Shown: positions 1-9,073, numbered from the stretch's first letter. The stretch is DNA of 64,000 nucleotides from Marinagarivorans algicola (GCF_001292705.1 NZ_LGAK01000004.1:44684-108683); one strand, 5' to 3'. Made by a program: numbers and translations. Notes: generated by a model from the sequence alone, not told the origin.

Positions 1-89
1 TTACTGTTGTTGGCGCTGTCATGCTCATTTTGGCGAACCTGGGTAAACTAACCACCAGCGAGCGTCTTGATATTCAGGAGAATAATTAA
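1..89 (+). CDS. Mrp antiporter subunit A/B, C-terminal end (partial)
   Basis: Only the last 28 codons are in the window, read in the frame starting at base 3 and ending with TAA at 87-89. The residues include the segment TVVGAVMLILANLGKL, which resembles the last membrane helix of the MnhB-like domain at the end of Mrp subunit A or B. The stop codon overlaps the ATG of mrpC (TAATG), which shows translational coupling within one operon. In gammaproteobacterial 'group 2' mrp operons A and B are fused, so this may be the end of a fused A/B subunit. Too little is visible to decide. Confidence 0.7.
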   Translation, partial: TVVGAVMLILANLGKLTTSERLDIQENN

Positions 90-454
90 TGGAAGTCATA
101 TATGCATTTTGCGTAGGCCTATTGGCCGCTTGCGGATTTTTTTTAGTACTAAGAGGCCGAACTTTTATCGTGGTGATGGGATTAACGTTGCTCTCTTATG
201 CTGTAAATTTGTTTCTTTTTGCTAGTGGCCGTTTAACGCTAAATGGTGCCGCCGTGCTTGGGCAGTCGGCGCAGTACAGCGACCCCTTGCCTCAAGCGCT
301 AGTCCTAACGGCCATTGTTATTGGTTTTGCTATGACCGCATTTTTAGTTATTTTAGCCATGCGCTCACGAGCAGACCAAGGCAATGATCATGTCGACGGC
401 CAAATTCCCGTTAGACCGGTATCACCTAGTCTTCTCGACAAAAGGAACGGTTAA
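89..454 (+). CDS. mrpC: Na+/H+ antiporter subunit C (MnhC/MrpC)
   Basis: This is a 121-residue membrane protein with three hydrophobic helices (about 4-24, 28-48 and 72-95), the size and layout of MrpC, a homologue of the NuoK subunit of complex I. Mrp complexes exchange cytoplasmic Na+ (or K+) for protons in the inner membrane and need all subunits. The start ATG overlaps the stop of the upstream subunit, and the stop overlaps the start of mrpD by one base (TAATG again). The operon order C-D-E-F-G supports the call more strongly than this short sequence alone. Confidence 0.93.
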   Translation: MEVIYAFCVGLLAACGFFLVLRGRTFIVVMGLTLLSYAVNLFLFASGRLTLNGAAVLGQSAQYSDPLPQALVLTAIVIGFAMTAFLVILAMRSRADQGNDHVDGQIPVRPVSPSLLDKRNG

Positions 455-1998
455 TGCTGCACCTACCTATTCTTCCTATTTTATTACCAATGCTAGCAGC
501 AGCCCTTATGCTGCTGCCGCCGTTAAGTCAATCAATCACTCGGCAACGCTTGTTTGCCGTGACGATTATGATCACGCTCGTCATTGTATCGGTTTGGCTA
601 CTGCTCACATGCCATCAACAAGGCACTCAACTGTATGTACTCGGTGGTTGGCAGCCACCATTTGGCATCGCCTTAGTCGCCGACCGGTTATCGGCATTGA
701 TGGTATTATTAACCGCAATACTGGGCCTAGGTGCCCAACTGTATGCGTGTGCTGGTGATGATAAAGAAGGTATGTATTTTCACCCGCTCTTTATGTTTCA
801 AATGCTGGGCGTGAATGGTGCATTTTTAACAGGCGACATCTTTAATCTCTTTGTTTTTTTTGAAGTGCTACTCATCGCATCTTACGCATTGTTAATACAC
901 GGTGGCGGTAAACAAAAAACTAAAGCCAATGTACATTATGTTATTTTGAACCTAGTAGGTTCGAGTATTTTTTTATTTGCATTGGGTATTTTATACGGCA
1001 CTTTAGGCACGCTAAACATTCAAGATATGGCCATGAAAGTGGTTTCATTAAACGAGCAGCAACAGGCCCTGACCAAAGCAGGCGGCTTATTGTTGTTAGT
1101 TGTGTTTGGGCTTAAAGCGGCATTATTACCTTTACATTTTTGGCTACCCAAAACCTATGCGGCAACCAGTGCTCCGGTGGCGGCATTATTTGCCATTATG
1201 ACAAAGATAGGGGTGTACAGTATTTTACGAGTGCATATGACAATTTTTGGCCAGGATGCAGGCGCCCTTGCTCATATGGCTATCCCTTGGTTATGGCCAT
1301 TAGCACTACTCACGATCGTTATGGGAACGATTGGTGTGCTTGCCAGCCCAGGCTTGCGCTTGAGCATTGCCAACTTGGTTGTTGTTTCGGTGGGTACACT
1401 GCTACTGGCAGTTGCCATACAGCGCGAATCGGCCACCTCTGCTGCGTTGTATTACATGATACATTCGACATTTATAACCGGCGCATTATTTTTAATTGCT
1501 GACATGATTACTAAACAACGCGGCAAAGCCGAAGATCGTTACGTAATAGCACGCCCCCTACAAAACCCTAAAATACTGGGTATTGCCTTTTTTATTGCCG
1601 CTCTGACGGTTGTGGGCATGCCGCCATTTTCGGGCTTTGTGAGTAAAATACTCATCCTGCAAGCCGCCAATAGTATGCGTGAAACGCTATGGGTGTGGCC
1701 AATACTTTTATTAATAAGCTTAGTCTTTTTGGTAGCGCTATCACGCGCAGGGACAACTATTTTTTGGCGCGCTGCTGGCGATAATACTCAAGGTAAACCC
1801 TTAGCTCCACTTAAATGTATAGCCATTGCACTACTGCTTGGCGCATCACCTGTACTGGTTATATTTGGTGGTCCTATTACTCAATACACGCAACTTACAG
1901 CCGCTCAGCTGCATTCAAAAGCACCGCTGCCCAACTCAAAGCTACCCATTAAAAAAGCAAAAGAAATGCCTACAGGACAAAGCCATAATGCAAACTAA
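454..1998 (+). CDS. mrpD: Na+/H+ antiporter subunit D (MnhD/MrpD)
   Basis: This 514-residue polytopic protein belongs to the proton-translocating family shared with complex I subunits NuoL/M/N. Visible hallmarks are the run LFVFFEVLLIASYALL near residue 135, whose Glu is the conserved intramembrane acid, and GLKAALLPLHFWLPKTYA near residue 220 with the conserved Lys and the HxWLP motif. About 14 hydrophobic helices fill the protein, followed by a short basic tail. It overlaps mrpC by one base and mrpE by 11 bases. It is expected to be an ion-conducting subunit of the antiporter. Confidence 0.95.
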   Translation: MLHLPILPILLPMLAAALMLLPPLSQSITRQRLFAVTIMITLVIVSVWLLLTCHQQGTQLYVLGGWQPPFGIALVADRLSALMVLLTAILGLGAQLYACAGDDKEGMYFHPLFMFQMLGVNGAFLTGDIFNLFVFFEVLLIASYALLIHGGGKQKTKANVHYVILNLVGSSIFLFALGILYGTLGTLNIQDMAMKVVSLNEQQQALTKAGGLLLLVVFGLKAALLPLHFWLPKTYAATSAPVAALFAIMTKIGVYSILRVHMTIFGQDAGALAHMAIPWLWPLALLTIVMGTIGVLASPGLRLSIANLVVVSVGTLLLAVAIQRESATSAALYYMIHSTFITGALFLIADMITKQRGKAEDRYVIARPLQNPKILGIAFFIAALTVVGMPPFSGFVSKILILQAANSMRETLWVWPILLLISLVFLVALSRAGTTIFWRAAGDNTQGKPLAPLKCIAIALLLGASPVLVIFGGPITQYTQLTAAQLHSKAPLPNSKLPIKKAKEMPTGQSHNAN

Positions 1999-2497
1999 AC
2001 CGCGCTTTCGCTTTTTACCCTCACCGCTACATTCGCTATTATTATTTACCGTTTGGCTTTTACTCAATAACACCTTAGCACCTGGGCATTTAGTGTTAGC
2101 GGCGTTTTTCGCCATCACTATTCCGTTACTTACCTCAGGCATGCAAGACCCACATCCTAGATTTCATAGGCCCTTGTTAGCGTTGCGCTATGTACTACGG
2201 GTATTGGGTGATATCGTTATTGCTAATTTTGAGGTGGCTATTTTGGTAATACGCCCATCTAAACATTTAAACCCTGCATTTGTTGCCATCCCTCTTAGTA
2301 TTACCCATGACCTGCCGATTACGTTATTGGCTAGTACAGTTTCTTTAACACCGGGCACCGTCAGTGCAGAAATATCCGAAGATAATAAATGGCTGTACGT
2401 ACACGTTTTAAATTTAATGGATAAAGACGCGTTAATTACATTAATTAAGCAACGCTACGAAAAGCCACTTATGGAGATTTTTGAATGCTCAATATAG
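1988..2497 (+). CDS. mrpE: Na+/H+ antiporter subunit E (MnhE/MrpE)
   Basis: The protein is 169 residues if started at the ATG at 1988, giving MQTKPRFRFLPSP. This start is preferred over an in-frame ATG at 1826 deep inside mrpD because MrpE proteins are about 160-170 residues and the upstream extension is only the out-of-frame shadow of mrpD. Two or three N-terminal hydrophobic segments are followed by a soluble C-terminal part containing LLASTVSLTPGTVS, the characteristic MrpE 'SLTPGT' motif. The gene overlaps mrpD and mrpF, indicating translational coupling. Confidence 0.93.
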   Translation: MQTKPRFRFLPSPLHSLLLFTVWLLLNNTLAPGHLVLAAFFAITIPLLTSGMQDPHPRFHRPLLALRYVLRVLGDIVIANFEVAILVIRPSKHLNPAFVAIPLSITHDLPITLLASTVSLTPGTVSAEISEDNKWLYVHVLNLMDKDALITLIKQRYEKPLMEIFECSI

Positions 2498-2754
2498 CCA
2501 TCACTATTGCTGCCGTATTAATGTGTCTATCACTCATGCTGAACTTATGGCGACTATTCAAAGGCCCAAGCCGACCAGACCGCATTCTGGCATTAGATAC
2601 CATGTACATAAATAGTATTGCACTCATTATTTTATTTGGTATTTTTTCGCGCACCACGCTATATTTTGAAGCTGCATTATTAATTGCTATGCTAGGATTT
2701 GTGAGTACTGCGGCAATGTGTAAATATATTTTACGGGGTGATTTAATCGAATAA
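2485..2754 (+). CDS. mrpF: Na+/H+ antiporter subunit F (MnhF/MrpF)
   Basis: This is an 89-residue protein with three hydrophobic helices. It carries the MrpF-typical segment GPSRPDRILALDTMYIN, whose RPDR-x-LALD Asp is conserved in the family. The start ATG lies 13 bases inside the end of mrpE. Its length matches the usual 85-95 residues of MrpF. It is the last of the tightly overlapping genes; mrpG follows only after an unusual 181-bp gap. Confidence 0.93.
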   Translation: MLNIAITIAAVLMCLSLMLNLWRLFKGPSRPDRILALDTMYINSIALIILFGIFSRTTLYFEAALLIAMLGFVSTAAMCKYILRGDLIE

Positions 2755-2935
2755 TCTGCTAGCGAATCATTGACTGAGCCTAAGCTATTTTTAACTTTAT
2801 GCTTTTGTACAGTTTATCCTTGCCTTCTCGCAAGCCCCAACACATGAAGGCTCAAAGCAGTACGCCAGCATATTATGTTGTCAGCTGAGCTGAATAATTA
2901 CATATTTTTTAAATCGCATCATTTGGGAAACGCTC
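2755..2935. other. Unusual 181-bp gap between mrpF and mrpG
   Basis: No gene is visible here on either strand. In mrp operons F and G normally overlap or nearly abut, so this spacer is out of character with the rest of the operon. It is AT-rich and contains a palindromic CAGCTGAGCTG motif, but no clear terminator or consensus promoter. It could be an insertion remnant or hold a secondary promoter for mrpG. Confidence 0.5.
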
Positions 2936-3292
2936 ATGGAATTTTGGGTTGAATTAGTTGCATCAATATTGCTTGTTACTGGAGCCACATTTGCTTTTAT
3001 TGGCTCTTTAGGTTTGGCAAAATTACCAGACTTTTACACTCGCCTGCATGGCCCCACCAAGGCAACAACTTTAGGCATGGGCTGTTTGCTTATTGCCTCG
3101 ATGATACTGGTTACCTATTGGCAAGGCTATTTAAGTGTACATGAGTTACTGATTACACTATTTTTATTAATTACCGCTCCGGTGACTGCTTATATGCTTG
3201 CCAAAACAGCGATGCATCATAAATTGCAAATACTCGAAAAAACCACAGATAAAACTTTATCAAAACGTGCTGCCGAGCGCATGACCCCGTAG
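2936..3292 (+). CDS. mrpG: Na+/H+ antiporter subunit G (MnhG/MrpG)
   Basis: The protein is 118 residues with three hydrophobic helices, and the MrpG signature LAKLPDFYTRLHGPTKATT lies between helices one and two (about residues 28-46). The C-terminal tail is charged and soluble. It is the expected final gene of a six-subunit mrp operon. The start ATG is preceded by GGGAA at a plausible ribosome-binding distance. Downstream, the gene converges on the ABC exporter on the other strand. Confidence 0.93.
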   Translation: MEFWVELVASILLVTGATFAFIGSLGLAKLPDFYTRLHGPTKATTLGMGCLLIASMILVTYWQGYLSVHELLITLFLLITAPVTAYMLAKTAMHHKLQILEKTTDKTLSKRAAERMTP

Positions 3293-3334
3293 CGTATTAG
3301 CTTGTAGATGGCTCTAGTCATTCAACCCAACCTC

Positions 3335-3357
3335 GAGAGCGCTCATCAAGCGCTCTC
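3335..3357. terminator. Hairpin between convergent mrpG and ABC exporter genes
   Basis: A perfect 9-bp inverted repeat (GAGAGCGCT / AGCGCTCTC) with a 5-base loop lies 42 bases after the mrpG stop. There is no U-tract on either side, so it is either a weak bidirectional terminator or a 3'-end stabilising hairpin. Confidence 0.4.
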
Positions 3358-3421
3358 ATCCTGCATAAAGCATATAATAGATAGACTGTGTCGCAGCACC
3401 AAGGTACAGCAATTTACGCGA

Positions 3422-3471
3422 CCCGGACAATGATATATTAGTGCCCAATTTCGGTAGCTCTTAATCGTTAC
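3422..3471. repeat. Dispersed repeat, tail copy A
   Basis: These 50 bases align without gaps to 10340-10389 with 38 of 50 positions identical, the best-conserved part being ATTAGTGCC followed by AATTTCGG. A shorter, gapped relative lies at 59001-59043. All three copies sit in intergenic DNA at gene ends. No coding potential is seen. Confidence 0.6.
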
Positions 3472-3532
3472 CGCTAGACAAGCGCCCAAACTACAAGAGT
3501 GCTACATGGCATTGAATGTAAGTCCAATCACC

Positions 3533-5362
3533 TCAGCCTTCACCTAAAAAACCGCCGCTCTGACGCGACCAGAGCTGCGCATACAAACCGTTATTCGCCA
3601 ATAGCTCTTGATGAGTGCCCTGCTCAACAATTTGACCTTTATCTAAAACAATTAAACGATCGAGTGCTGCGATCGTAGACAGTCGATGCGCGATGGCGAT
3701 GACGCTTTTGCCTGCCATTAGCTCAATAAGGTTATTTTGAATATCGGCCTCAACTTCGCTATCGAGTGCAGAAGTTGCTTCATCTAAAATTAAAATGGGT
3801 GCATTTTTAAGGAGTACACGCGCAATCGCAATACGCTGGCGCTGACCACCACTGAGTTTAACGCCGCGCTCGCCGACATGGGCATCAAACCCTGTGCGGC
3901 CTTGACCATCACTTAAGCCTTGAATAAAGTCATACGCTTGCGCTTTTTTAGCAGCGGCAACTACCTGCTCCATTGTCGCATTAGGCTGCCCATAGGCAAT
4001 GTTATCGTAAACTGAGCGGTGCATAAGAGAAGAGTCTTGCGTCACCATACCAATATTAGCGCGTAAGCTATCTTGGGTAACATCGCGAATATCTTGTTCA
4101 TCAATTAAAATTTGACCGCCTTTTATATCGTAAAAGCGTAACAGTAAATTCACCAATGTTGACTTACCGGCACCCGAACGCCCAACTAAGCCAATTTTTT
4201 CGCCAGGCTGAATCGCTAAATTAAATTGACTAATCACACCACCTTTCTCGCCATAGTCAAAATTCATCGCATTAAACGTGATGGCACCACTGTTACACTG
4301 TAGTACTTTAGCATCGGCTTTATCTTCGATGGCCAAAGGCTGGCTGAGTGTATTTATACCATCTTGCACCGTGCCTATGTTTTCAAATAGGCCACTCACC
4401 TCCCACATAATCCACTGACTCATACCGTATAATCGCAAAATGACACCCACCGCCGCTGCAACAACACCCGCAGTAATAAAACTTAACGACCATAAGTAAA
4501 GACATAACGCCGAAACCGATACAATCAATAAGGCATTAAGCGTCCATACGCAGGTTTTAAGCAACACAGCTAAGCGCATTTGCGGGTACACTGTTTTCAA
4601 GAAATCATCCATGCTCTCACGGGCATACTCCGCTTCACGGCGGGCGTGACTGAATAATTTAACGGTATTAATATTGGTATAGGTATCGACTAAGCGACCT
4701 GTCATTTCGCTACGGGCATTAGCCTGTCGCATAGATACCGCCTTTAAGCGTGGTAAAAAAAACTTAAGCACGCCAATATAAGCCACCAACCAAACAAGAA
4801 AAGGTATCACCAAACGTACATCTAAGCTAGCAACCATTAATAAAATGCCGCCAAAGAATATAATAATATATAAAAATACATCCAATAGTTTCACGACGGT
4901 TTCACGTACCGCTAATGCAGTTTGCATTACCTTAGTCGCAATACGCCCTGCAAACTCATCCTGATAAAATTCCATACTTTGGCGCAATAAATAATTATGA
5001 GCCTTCCAGCGTATCGCCATAGGGTAATTGCCAAACACTCCTTGATGTAAAATAACACCATGTAAAAATACGCATAAAGGTAGCGCAAAAAGTACAATAC
5101 CCGCCATAATGAATAAATCATGCGCATGGACTGCCCATAACTCTTGTGGCGTATAACTATTTAACCAATCGACAAGCAACCCCAGCATGCGAAACAGCGA
5201 CACCTCCATCAAGGCCACACATACACTAAAAAAGGCCATAGCCCCTAAGAGCATGCCGTAACCGCGTGTAAAATACAGGCAAAAAGCGACAAACTGACTA
5301 GGTGGCTGCTTAGAGCTATTGCTACTAAAAGGCTGGGTGATACGCTCAACAAAAGAAAACAT
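3533..5362 (-). CDS. ABC exporter, fused permease-ATPase (MsbA/multidrug type)
   Basis: This 609-residue half-transporter has an N-terminal six-helix exporter membrane domain (about residues 30-330) fused to an ATPase domain (about 355-600). The ATPase shows Walker A GLVGRSGAGKST, the signature LSGGQRQRIAIAR, Walker B ILILDEATSALD and the H-loop AIAHRLST, so it should be active as a homodimer. The substrate cannot be read from the sequence; members of this family export lipids, peptides or drugs. The gene lies 25 bp downstream of dtd and is probably the last gene of a glgA-TPR-dtd-ABC transcription unit. Confidence 0.9.
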   Translation of the reverse strand: MFSFVERITQPFSSNSSKQPPSQFVAFCLYFTRGYGMLLGAMAFFSVCVALMEVSLFRMLGLLVDWLNSYTPQELWAVHAHDLFIMAGIVLFALPLCVFLHGVILHQGVFGNYPMAIRWKAHNYLLRQSMEFYQDEFAGRIATKVMQTALAVRETVVKLLDVFLYIIIFFGGILLMVASLDVRLVIPFLVWLVAYIGVLKFFLPRLKAVSMRQANARSEMTGRLVDTYTNINTVKLFSHARREAEYARESMDDFLKTVYPQMRLAVLLKTCVWTLNALLIVSVSALCLYLWSLSFITAGVVAAAVGVILRLYGMSQWIMWEVSGLFENIGTVQDGINTLSQPLAIEDKADAKVLQCNSGAITFNAMNFDYGEKGGVISQFNLAIQPGEKIGLVGRSGAGKSTLVNLLLRFYDIKGGQILIDEQDIRDVTQDSLRANIGMVTQDSSLMHRSVYDNIAYGQPNATMEQVVAAAKKAQAYDFIQGLSDGQGRTGFDAHVGERGVKLSGGQRQRIAIARVLLKNAPILILDEATSALDSEVEADIQNNLIELMAGKSVIAIAHRLSTIAALDRLIVLDKGQIVEQGTHQELLANNGLYAQLWSRQSGGFLGEG

Positions 5363-5387
5363 TTAAATAAATACAACCATTTTGAAA

Positions 5388-5825
5388 TTACATTTCTAAT
5401 AAAAAAGTCACAGGACCATCGTTAACAAGACTCACTTGCATGTCGGCTGCAAAAATACCCGACGCCACCTTGTTATGTTCAGCACGCAGCATTATGACAA
5501 AGCTATTAAATAAACTTTTGGCTACATGAGGTAAAGCGGCCACCGAAAAGCCAGGCCTTAAACCTTTATGAGTGTCTGCGGCTAAGGTAAATTGCGAGAC
5601 TGCCAATACGCCACCTTCGATTTCTTTAACACTAAGGTTCATTTTTCCTTCGGCATCACTAAAAATACGATAATTAAGCACTTTTTGACACATACGCTCA
5701 AGCGTATGCTCAGTATCCCCTTTTTCTAAACCAATCAACAATAATAAACCTTGCCCTATTTTACCAACACACTCACCTGCTACATCAACCTCTGCCTGAG
5801 TGACACGCTGTATTAATACTTTCAT
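5388..5825 (-). CDS. dtd: D-aminoacyl-tRNA deacylase
   Basis: At 145 residues it is the standard length for Dtd, which hydrolyses D-amino acids (and glycine mischarged on tRNA-Ala) from tRNA in the cytoplasm. Both active-site motifs are present: SQFTLAADT near residue 78 and the C-terminal NDGPVTF, which corresponds to the cross-subunit NxGPVT loop of the dimer. The start MKVLIQRVTQAEV matches the family. It lies 49 bp after the TPR gene and 25 bp before the ABC exporter gene. Confidence 0.96.
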   Translation of the reverse strand: MKVLIQRVTQAEVDVAGECVGKIGQGLLLLIGLEKGDTEHTLERMCQKVLNYRIFSDAEGKMNLSVKEIEGGVLAVSQFTLAADTHKGLRPGFSVAALPHVAKSLFNSFVIMLRAEHNKVASGIFAADMQVSLVNDGPVTFLLEM

Positions 5826-5874
5826 AAAATGCCCTTTTTGATGATTTACGTGCTAGTTTTTATTCATAACACAA

Positions 5875-7203
5875 TCAAGATCGAACTTGTTGAGCGGTCA
5901 GCCAATCTATAGCACCAGGTGAATTAATCCACAATAAACGGTTATGCATCACATACAACGCCGCTTCATTTTCATCTCCCAAACCATAATACTCTGGCGG
6001 CTTTTTAGGTAATGCCATTTTACCCACTAGCATAAGAGCGATAAATTCATTGGACTCAACGGCTTCCTTTAAACCTATAGCCGCTTTAGGGCTATCACCA
6101 TATTTAATAAATAATGCCAACGCTTTTGTAAATAACATCATTGCACCAGCATCATCTTTAAATTGCTCAATGAGTTTTAAAGCATCATCGGCCCGGCGTA
6201 ATTCCAGATACAGGTCGGCCAACAAATAGCGTGCGCCTAGATTATCTTCTTTACATAGGCTTAAACTTTTTTCATAACACTCAACGGCTTTTTCTCGCTG
6301 CATAGCGACTTTATATACTTCGGCCAAAGCCGTTAATGTACGCATATAAGTGCGCGTTTCTATCAACCCCCAAAAATACCCTTTATTGTCAACAAAAAAG
6401 TCTTCGCCAAGGGCTTTCTCGGCATATTTCAATAACGCCTCTACATTTTTAATTCGCTCAGATTTATTCCCCATCATGACACTAGGCAATAAATCATCAA
6501 TGCAATCATTAATGTCGGCTTCATCGGTTAATGTAGCAAAATAACCGTGAATATTACCTATAGGTGCACTCGAATCAATACGATGATACTCTTCTTGATG
6601 ATCATAATCCGAGGTTGTCTGCGTGAGCATTTGCGAAGATAGTGTAATATCGCGAATTAATTTAGGCAGGTCGCTACGCAAGCGTACCAACAAATCAATG
6701 CAGCCAGCTTCATTGATTTTGCATTCATTGAGCTCGCTAAAAAAATCAATGGCGAAATCTTTATCTAATAAAGGGTATACATTTTCACCAATACGAGCCA
6801 GTAAATAGGAAGAATTTTCATCTTCAACTAAATCTCCGTCTTCTATCATGACCTCAACAATACGACAAGCCATATGCACACCGCTTGCCCACTGAAATAA
6901 CTTATTTGATTTTTTGTAATTTGCTGACAAGCTTGACTTATCGACACTACAACCTGCCGAAAACCTAAAGCGCTCCATCAGAATATCGTTACTTAGCTGC
7001 AGCGCATAAGCACCAAGCAATGCATTTTCATCTTTATTTAATGCGTTTTCGGGTAAGTCTAAAAAAGCTTCATAGCGGCTATGCTCGCGAAATAAATCAA
7101 GCCAAACCAAACCCAAGACAAAGCCTTTAAAGTATTCAATATCCCAACCGTGCTTTTTTAGTAAAACACCGACTTGTCGAACCAATGTTGGCTTAGCGGC
7201 CAT
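5875..7203 (-). CDS. Tetratricopeptide-repeat protein of unknown function
   Basis: The protein is 442 residues with no signal peptide or membrane helix, so it is probably cytoplasmic. I do not recognise the N-terminal half; its beginning (residues 10-40, with GFVLGLVWLDLF) is faintly like the UPF0149/YecA-type helical fold. Residues about 285-370 contain tetratricopeptide-like pairs such as ALAEVYKVAMQREKAVECYE and YLLADLYLELRRADDALKL, suggesting a protein-protein interaction scaffold. The C-terminal part (PPEYYGLGDENEAALYV) resembles conserved TPR proteins of other bacteria. It lies 56 bp after glgA and 49 bp before dtd, so it is probably co-transcribed with them. A role in glycogen metabolism is only a positional guess. 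Confidence 0.75.
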   Translation of the reverse strand: MAAKPTLVRQVGVLLKKHGWDIEYFKGFVLGLVWLDLFREHSRYEAFLDLPENALNKDENALLGAYALQLSNDILMERFRFSAGCSVDKSSLSANYKKSNKLFQWASGVHMACRIVEVMIEDGDLVEDENSSYLLARIGENVYPLLDKDFAIDFFSELNECKINEAGCIDLLVRLRSDLPKLIRDITLSSQMLTQTTSDYDHQEEYHRIDSSAPIGNIHGYFATLTDEADINDCIDDLLPSVMMGNKSERIKNVEALLKYAEKALGEDFFVDNKGYFWGLIETRTYMRTLTALAEVYKVAMQREKAVECYEKSLSLCKEDNLGARYLLADLYLELRRADDALKLIEQFKDDAGAMMLFTKALALFIKYGDSPKAAIGLKEAVESNEFIALMLVGKMALPKKPPEYYGLGDENEAALYVMHNRLLWINSPGAIDWLTAQQVRS

Positions 7204-7259
7204 GCTTAATCCTTAATAAAAAAATATATATGTATAAACAGATAATATTTATACTATTG

Positions 7260-8825
7260 TTATGAATATAGAAATTGTATGTACTGCTGTGCAGCATCAC
7301 TCCACAAAAAGCGCTGCTGACTCGCTTTTTTAACCATTGTAGCGTGCTTAGTGGGATGCTTTTTGTAGTTTGTCAACGCTAACGCAAAAGTGGAAATTAA
7401 ATTTTCTGATTGCTCTTGAATGGTGTCACCTTTAAAGCTGTAGCCTGTAACACCATTAATCACTGTATCTCTTAAGCCACCCACCGAATGGACCAAACAA
7501 GGCTGCCCGGCACGCATTGCAAGCATTTGACTAATACCGCAAGGCTCAAAAGAGCTCGGCATTAAAAATAAGTCTCCAGAATTATAAAGCAGATCAGAGA
7601 CCGCTGTGGAGTACCCCTGCAAATAAATAAAGTTTTGATGACTCCCTGCCATTGCGAGCAATTGCTGTTGTTGCACTTCATTACCAGAGCCTAGAAATAC
7701 AAACATACCTTTATCGCCAAGTTCATCGAGTAGGTGCTGCAAAACTGTGCGCCCATCAGTATGTCGCTCAAATAATAGACGTACTTTTTGGCTCGTAATA
7801 CGGCCTACAGAGGTCACTAAAATACCTCTATCTTTTTTAGCGCTCCATCGCTGTAAGCGCTGCTGGGCAATCCAATGGCAGCTTTGCATGAGTGTCGCGC
7901 TTGAGGCCCAAACCATTAATGCATCCTCGAGCGCTGGTATCAAGCGTGTTTTAGGTACTTTAGTGTAGGTTGCGTTTTGTGGATACTCACAACCATTAAG
8001 CACTCCGACTAAGCGACCTTGCTCACGCGCCATAATAAGATCATTTTCTAGCCCTTCACCACCGTACACTCCTTGGGGTACATTGCTTCTACGAGTAATT
8101 TCTTGCGCGTAGGTTGGCGATACCGCATGAACTTTATTCGCTAGATTAATCCCTGCGCGCATAGGGTTGATGCAGTGTACCGCGCGAGTATCACAAATTA
8201 AATGCGGGCTATAGTGCAAATGAGGAAACCACGCTTCGAAAGAAGAGTCATCACCTTTAAAAGGGCGCACACCCTGTAAAGATAAATTATGAATAGTGTA
8301 AGTCGTATGTATAGCTTTTAAGCTGATTAGGCTTGGGTCGTATTCACGTAATACTAATAATAACGCGGCATGCCAGTCATGCAAATGCACCACATCCAGC
8401 TCACCAAAACCACCACTAGCAATAATTTGCCCAACCGCTGCACAAAAAAAGGCATATTTAGAGGCATCAGTGGCAAAAGGGCGATCGCCTGCATCGTTGC
8501 AATACACACTACCATCGCCACGAGGGGCAAATCGCGGATTACCCAAAGCCCAATAAGTGACGTTATTATGTCGATGGTTAATAGGCTCCAGTTGATACAA
8601 TGCTACGCGTTCGGTCTGATTAGCAAACTGCAACTGAAAATGGCCACGCAATTGCGCCGATGGCATCACAGCAAAATGACCATAATCCGGTAATACCACT
8701 TGTAGCTGGCAACCTTGCTCAGCAAGCGCTAAAGGAATATCTCGTACCACATCACCAATACCACCTACTTTTGCATGGGGTAAGGCGTCGTTTTCCGCCG
8801 CCACCATTAAAATACGCTTGCTCAC
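7260..8825 (-). CDS. glgA: Glycogen synthase (ADP-glucose), GT5
   Basis: This GT5 glycosyltransferase transfers glucose from ADP-glucose to the non-reducing end of growing glycogen. Near the start it has KVGGIGDVV, the ADP-glucose binding K-x-G-G loop, then HDWHAALL, and near residue 430 SFEPCGISQMLAMRAG with the catalytic Glu, followed by HSVGGLRDT. I chose the GTG at 8823-8825, giving 521 residues starting MSKRILMVAAEND, because GGAGGG lies 9 bases upstream and this matches family N-termini. Longer versions starting at 8852 (ATG) or 8885 (GTG) lack a Shine-Dalgarno sequence. The gene is separated from glgC by the opposite-strand purC. Confidence 0.93.
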   Translation of the reverse strand: MSKRILMVAAENDALPHAKVGGIGDVVRDIPLALAEQGCQLQVVLPDYGHFAVMPSAQLRGHFQLQFANQTERVALYQLEPINHRHNNVTYWALGNPRFAPRGDGSVYCNDAGDRPFATDASKYAFFCAAVGQIIASGGFGELDVVHLHDWHAALLLVLREYDPSLISLKAIHTTYTIHNLSLQGVRPFKGDDSSFEAWFPHLHYSPHLICDTRAVHCINPMRAGINLANKVHAVSPTYAQEITRRSNVPQGVYGGEGLENDLIMAREQGRLVGVLNGCEYPQNATYTKVPKTRLIPALEDALMVWASSATLMQSCHWIAQQRLQRWSAKKDRGILVTSVGRITSQKVRLLFERHTDGRTVLQHLLDELGDKGMFVFLGSGNEVQQQQLLAMAGSHQNFIYLQGYSTAVSDLLYNSGDLFLMPSSFEPCGISQMLAMRAGQPCLVHSVGGLRDTVINGVTGYSFKGDTIQEQSENLISTFALALTNYKKHPTKHATMVKKASQQRFLWSDAAQQYIQFLYS

Positions 8826-9006
8826 AGACCTTGGCCCTCCGATTAACTGCATTGTAAATTTATTTATCGCGGCTGTGCCTAGCACTTAAACCCGTATTAT
8901 TTTTTATGGCTAAAGCAGCGCCATACGCAGCCTAGAACCATAGCATAAATTCACCCTTCGCCAGAATAGCCAAGCCAGCTTAACTCATCGCAGGTATAGA
9001 CATAAA

Positions 9007-9035
9007 TTGTTGAAACAGGGACCAACTGTTATTAT
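9007..9035 (+). promoter_or_regulatory. Putative sigma70 promoter of purC
   Basis: A -35 box TTGTTG (9007-9012) and a -10 box TATTAT (9030-9035) are separated by exactly 17 bases and lie about 40 bases before the purC ATG. No PurR-box-like palindrome is visible beside it. It sits in the divergent region shared with glgA. Confidence 0.5.
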
Positions 9036-9073
9036 CTGCTTCTCGATTTCAATTATTTTGCCTTAGGTTTTTT

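Noticed and set aside
1826..1987. Upstream start for mrpE inside mrpD
   Set aside because: It would add 54 residues encoded out of frame within mrpD and exceed the MrpE family length.
8826..8885. Longer glgA starting at GTG 8885 or ATG 8852
   Set aside because: No Shine-Dalgarno precedes these codons and the added residues are outside the family; GGAGGG lies 9 bases before the GTG at 8825.
8886..9073. Purine riboswitch or PurR operator before purC
   Set aside because: No conserved purine-riboswitch core or PurR-like palindrome can be recognised in the divergent region.
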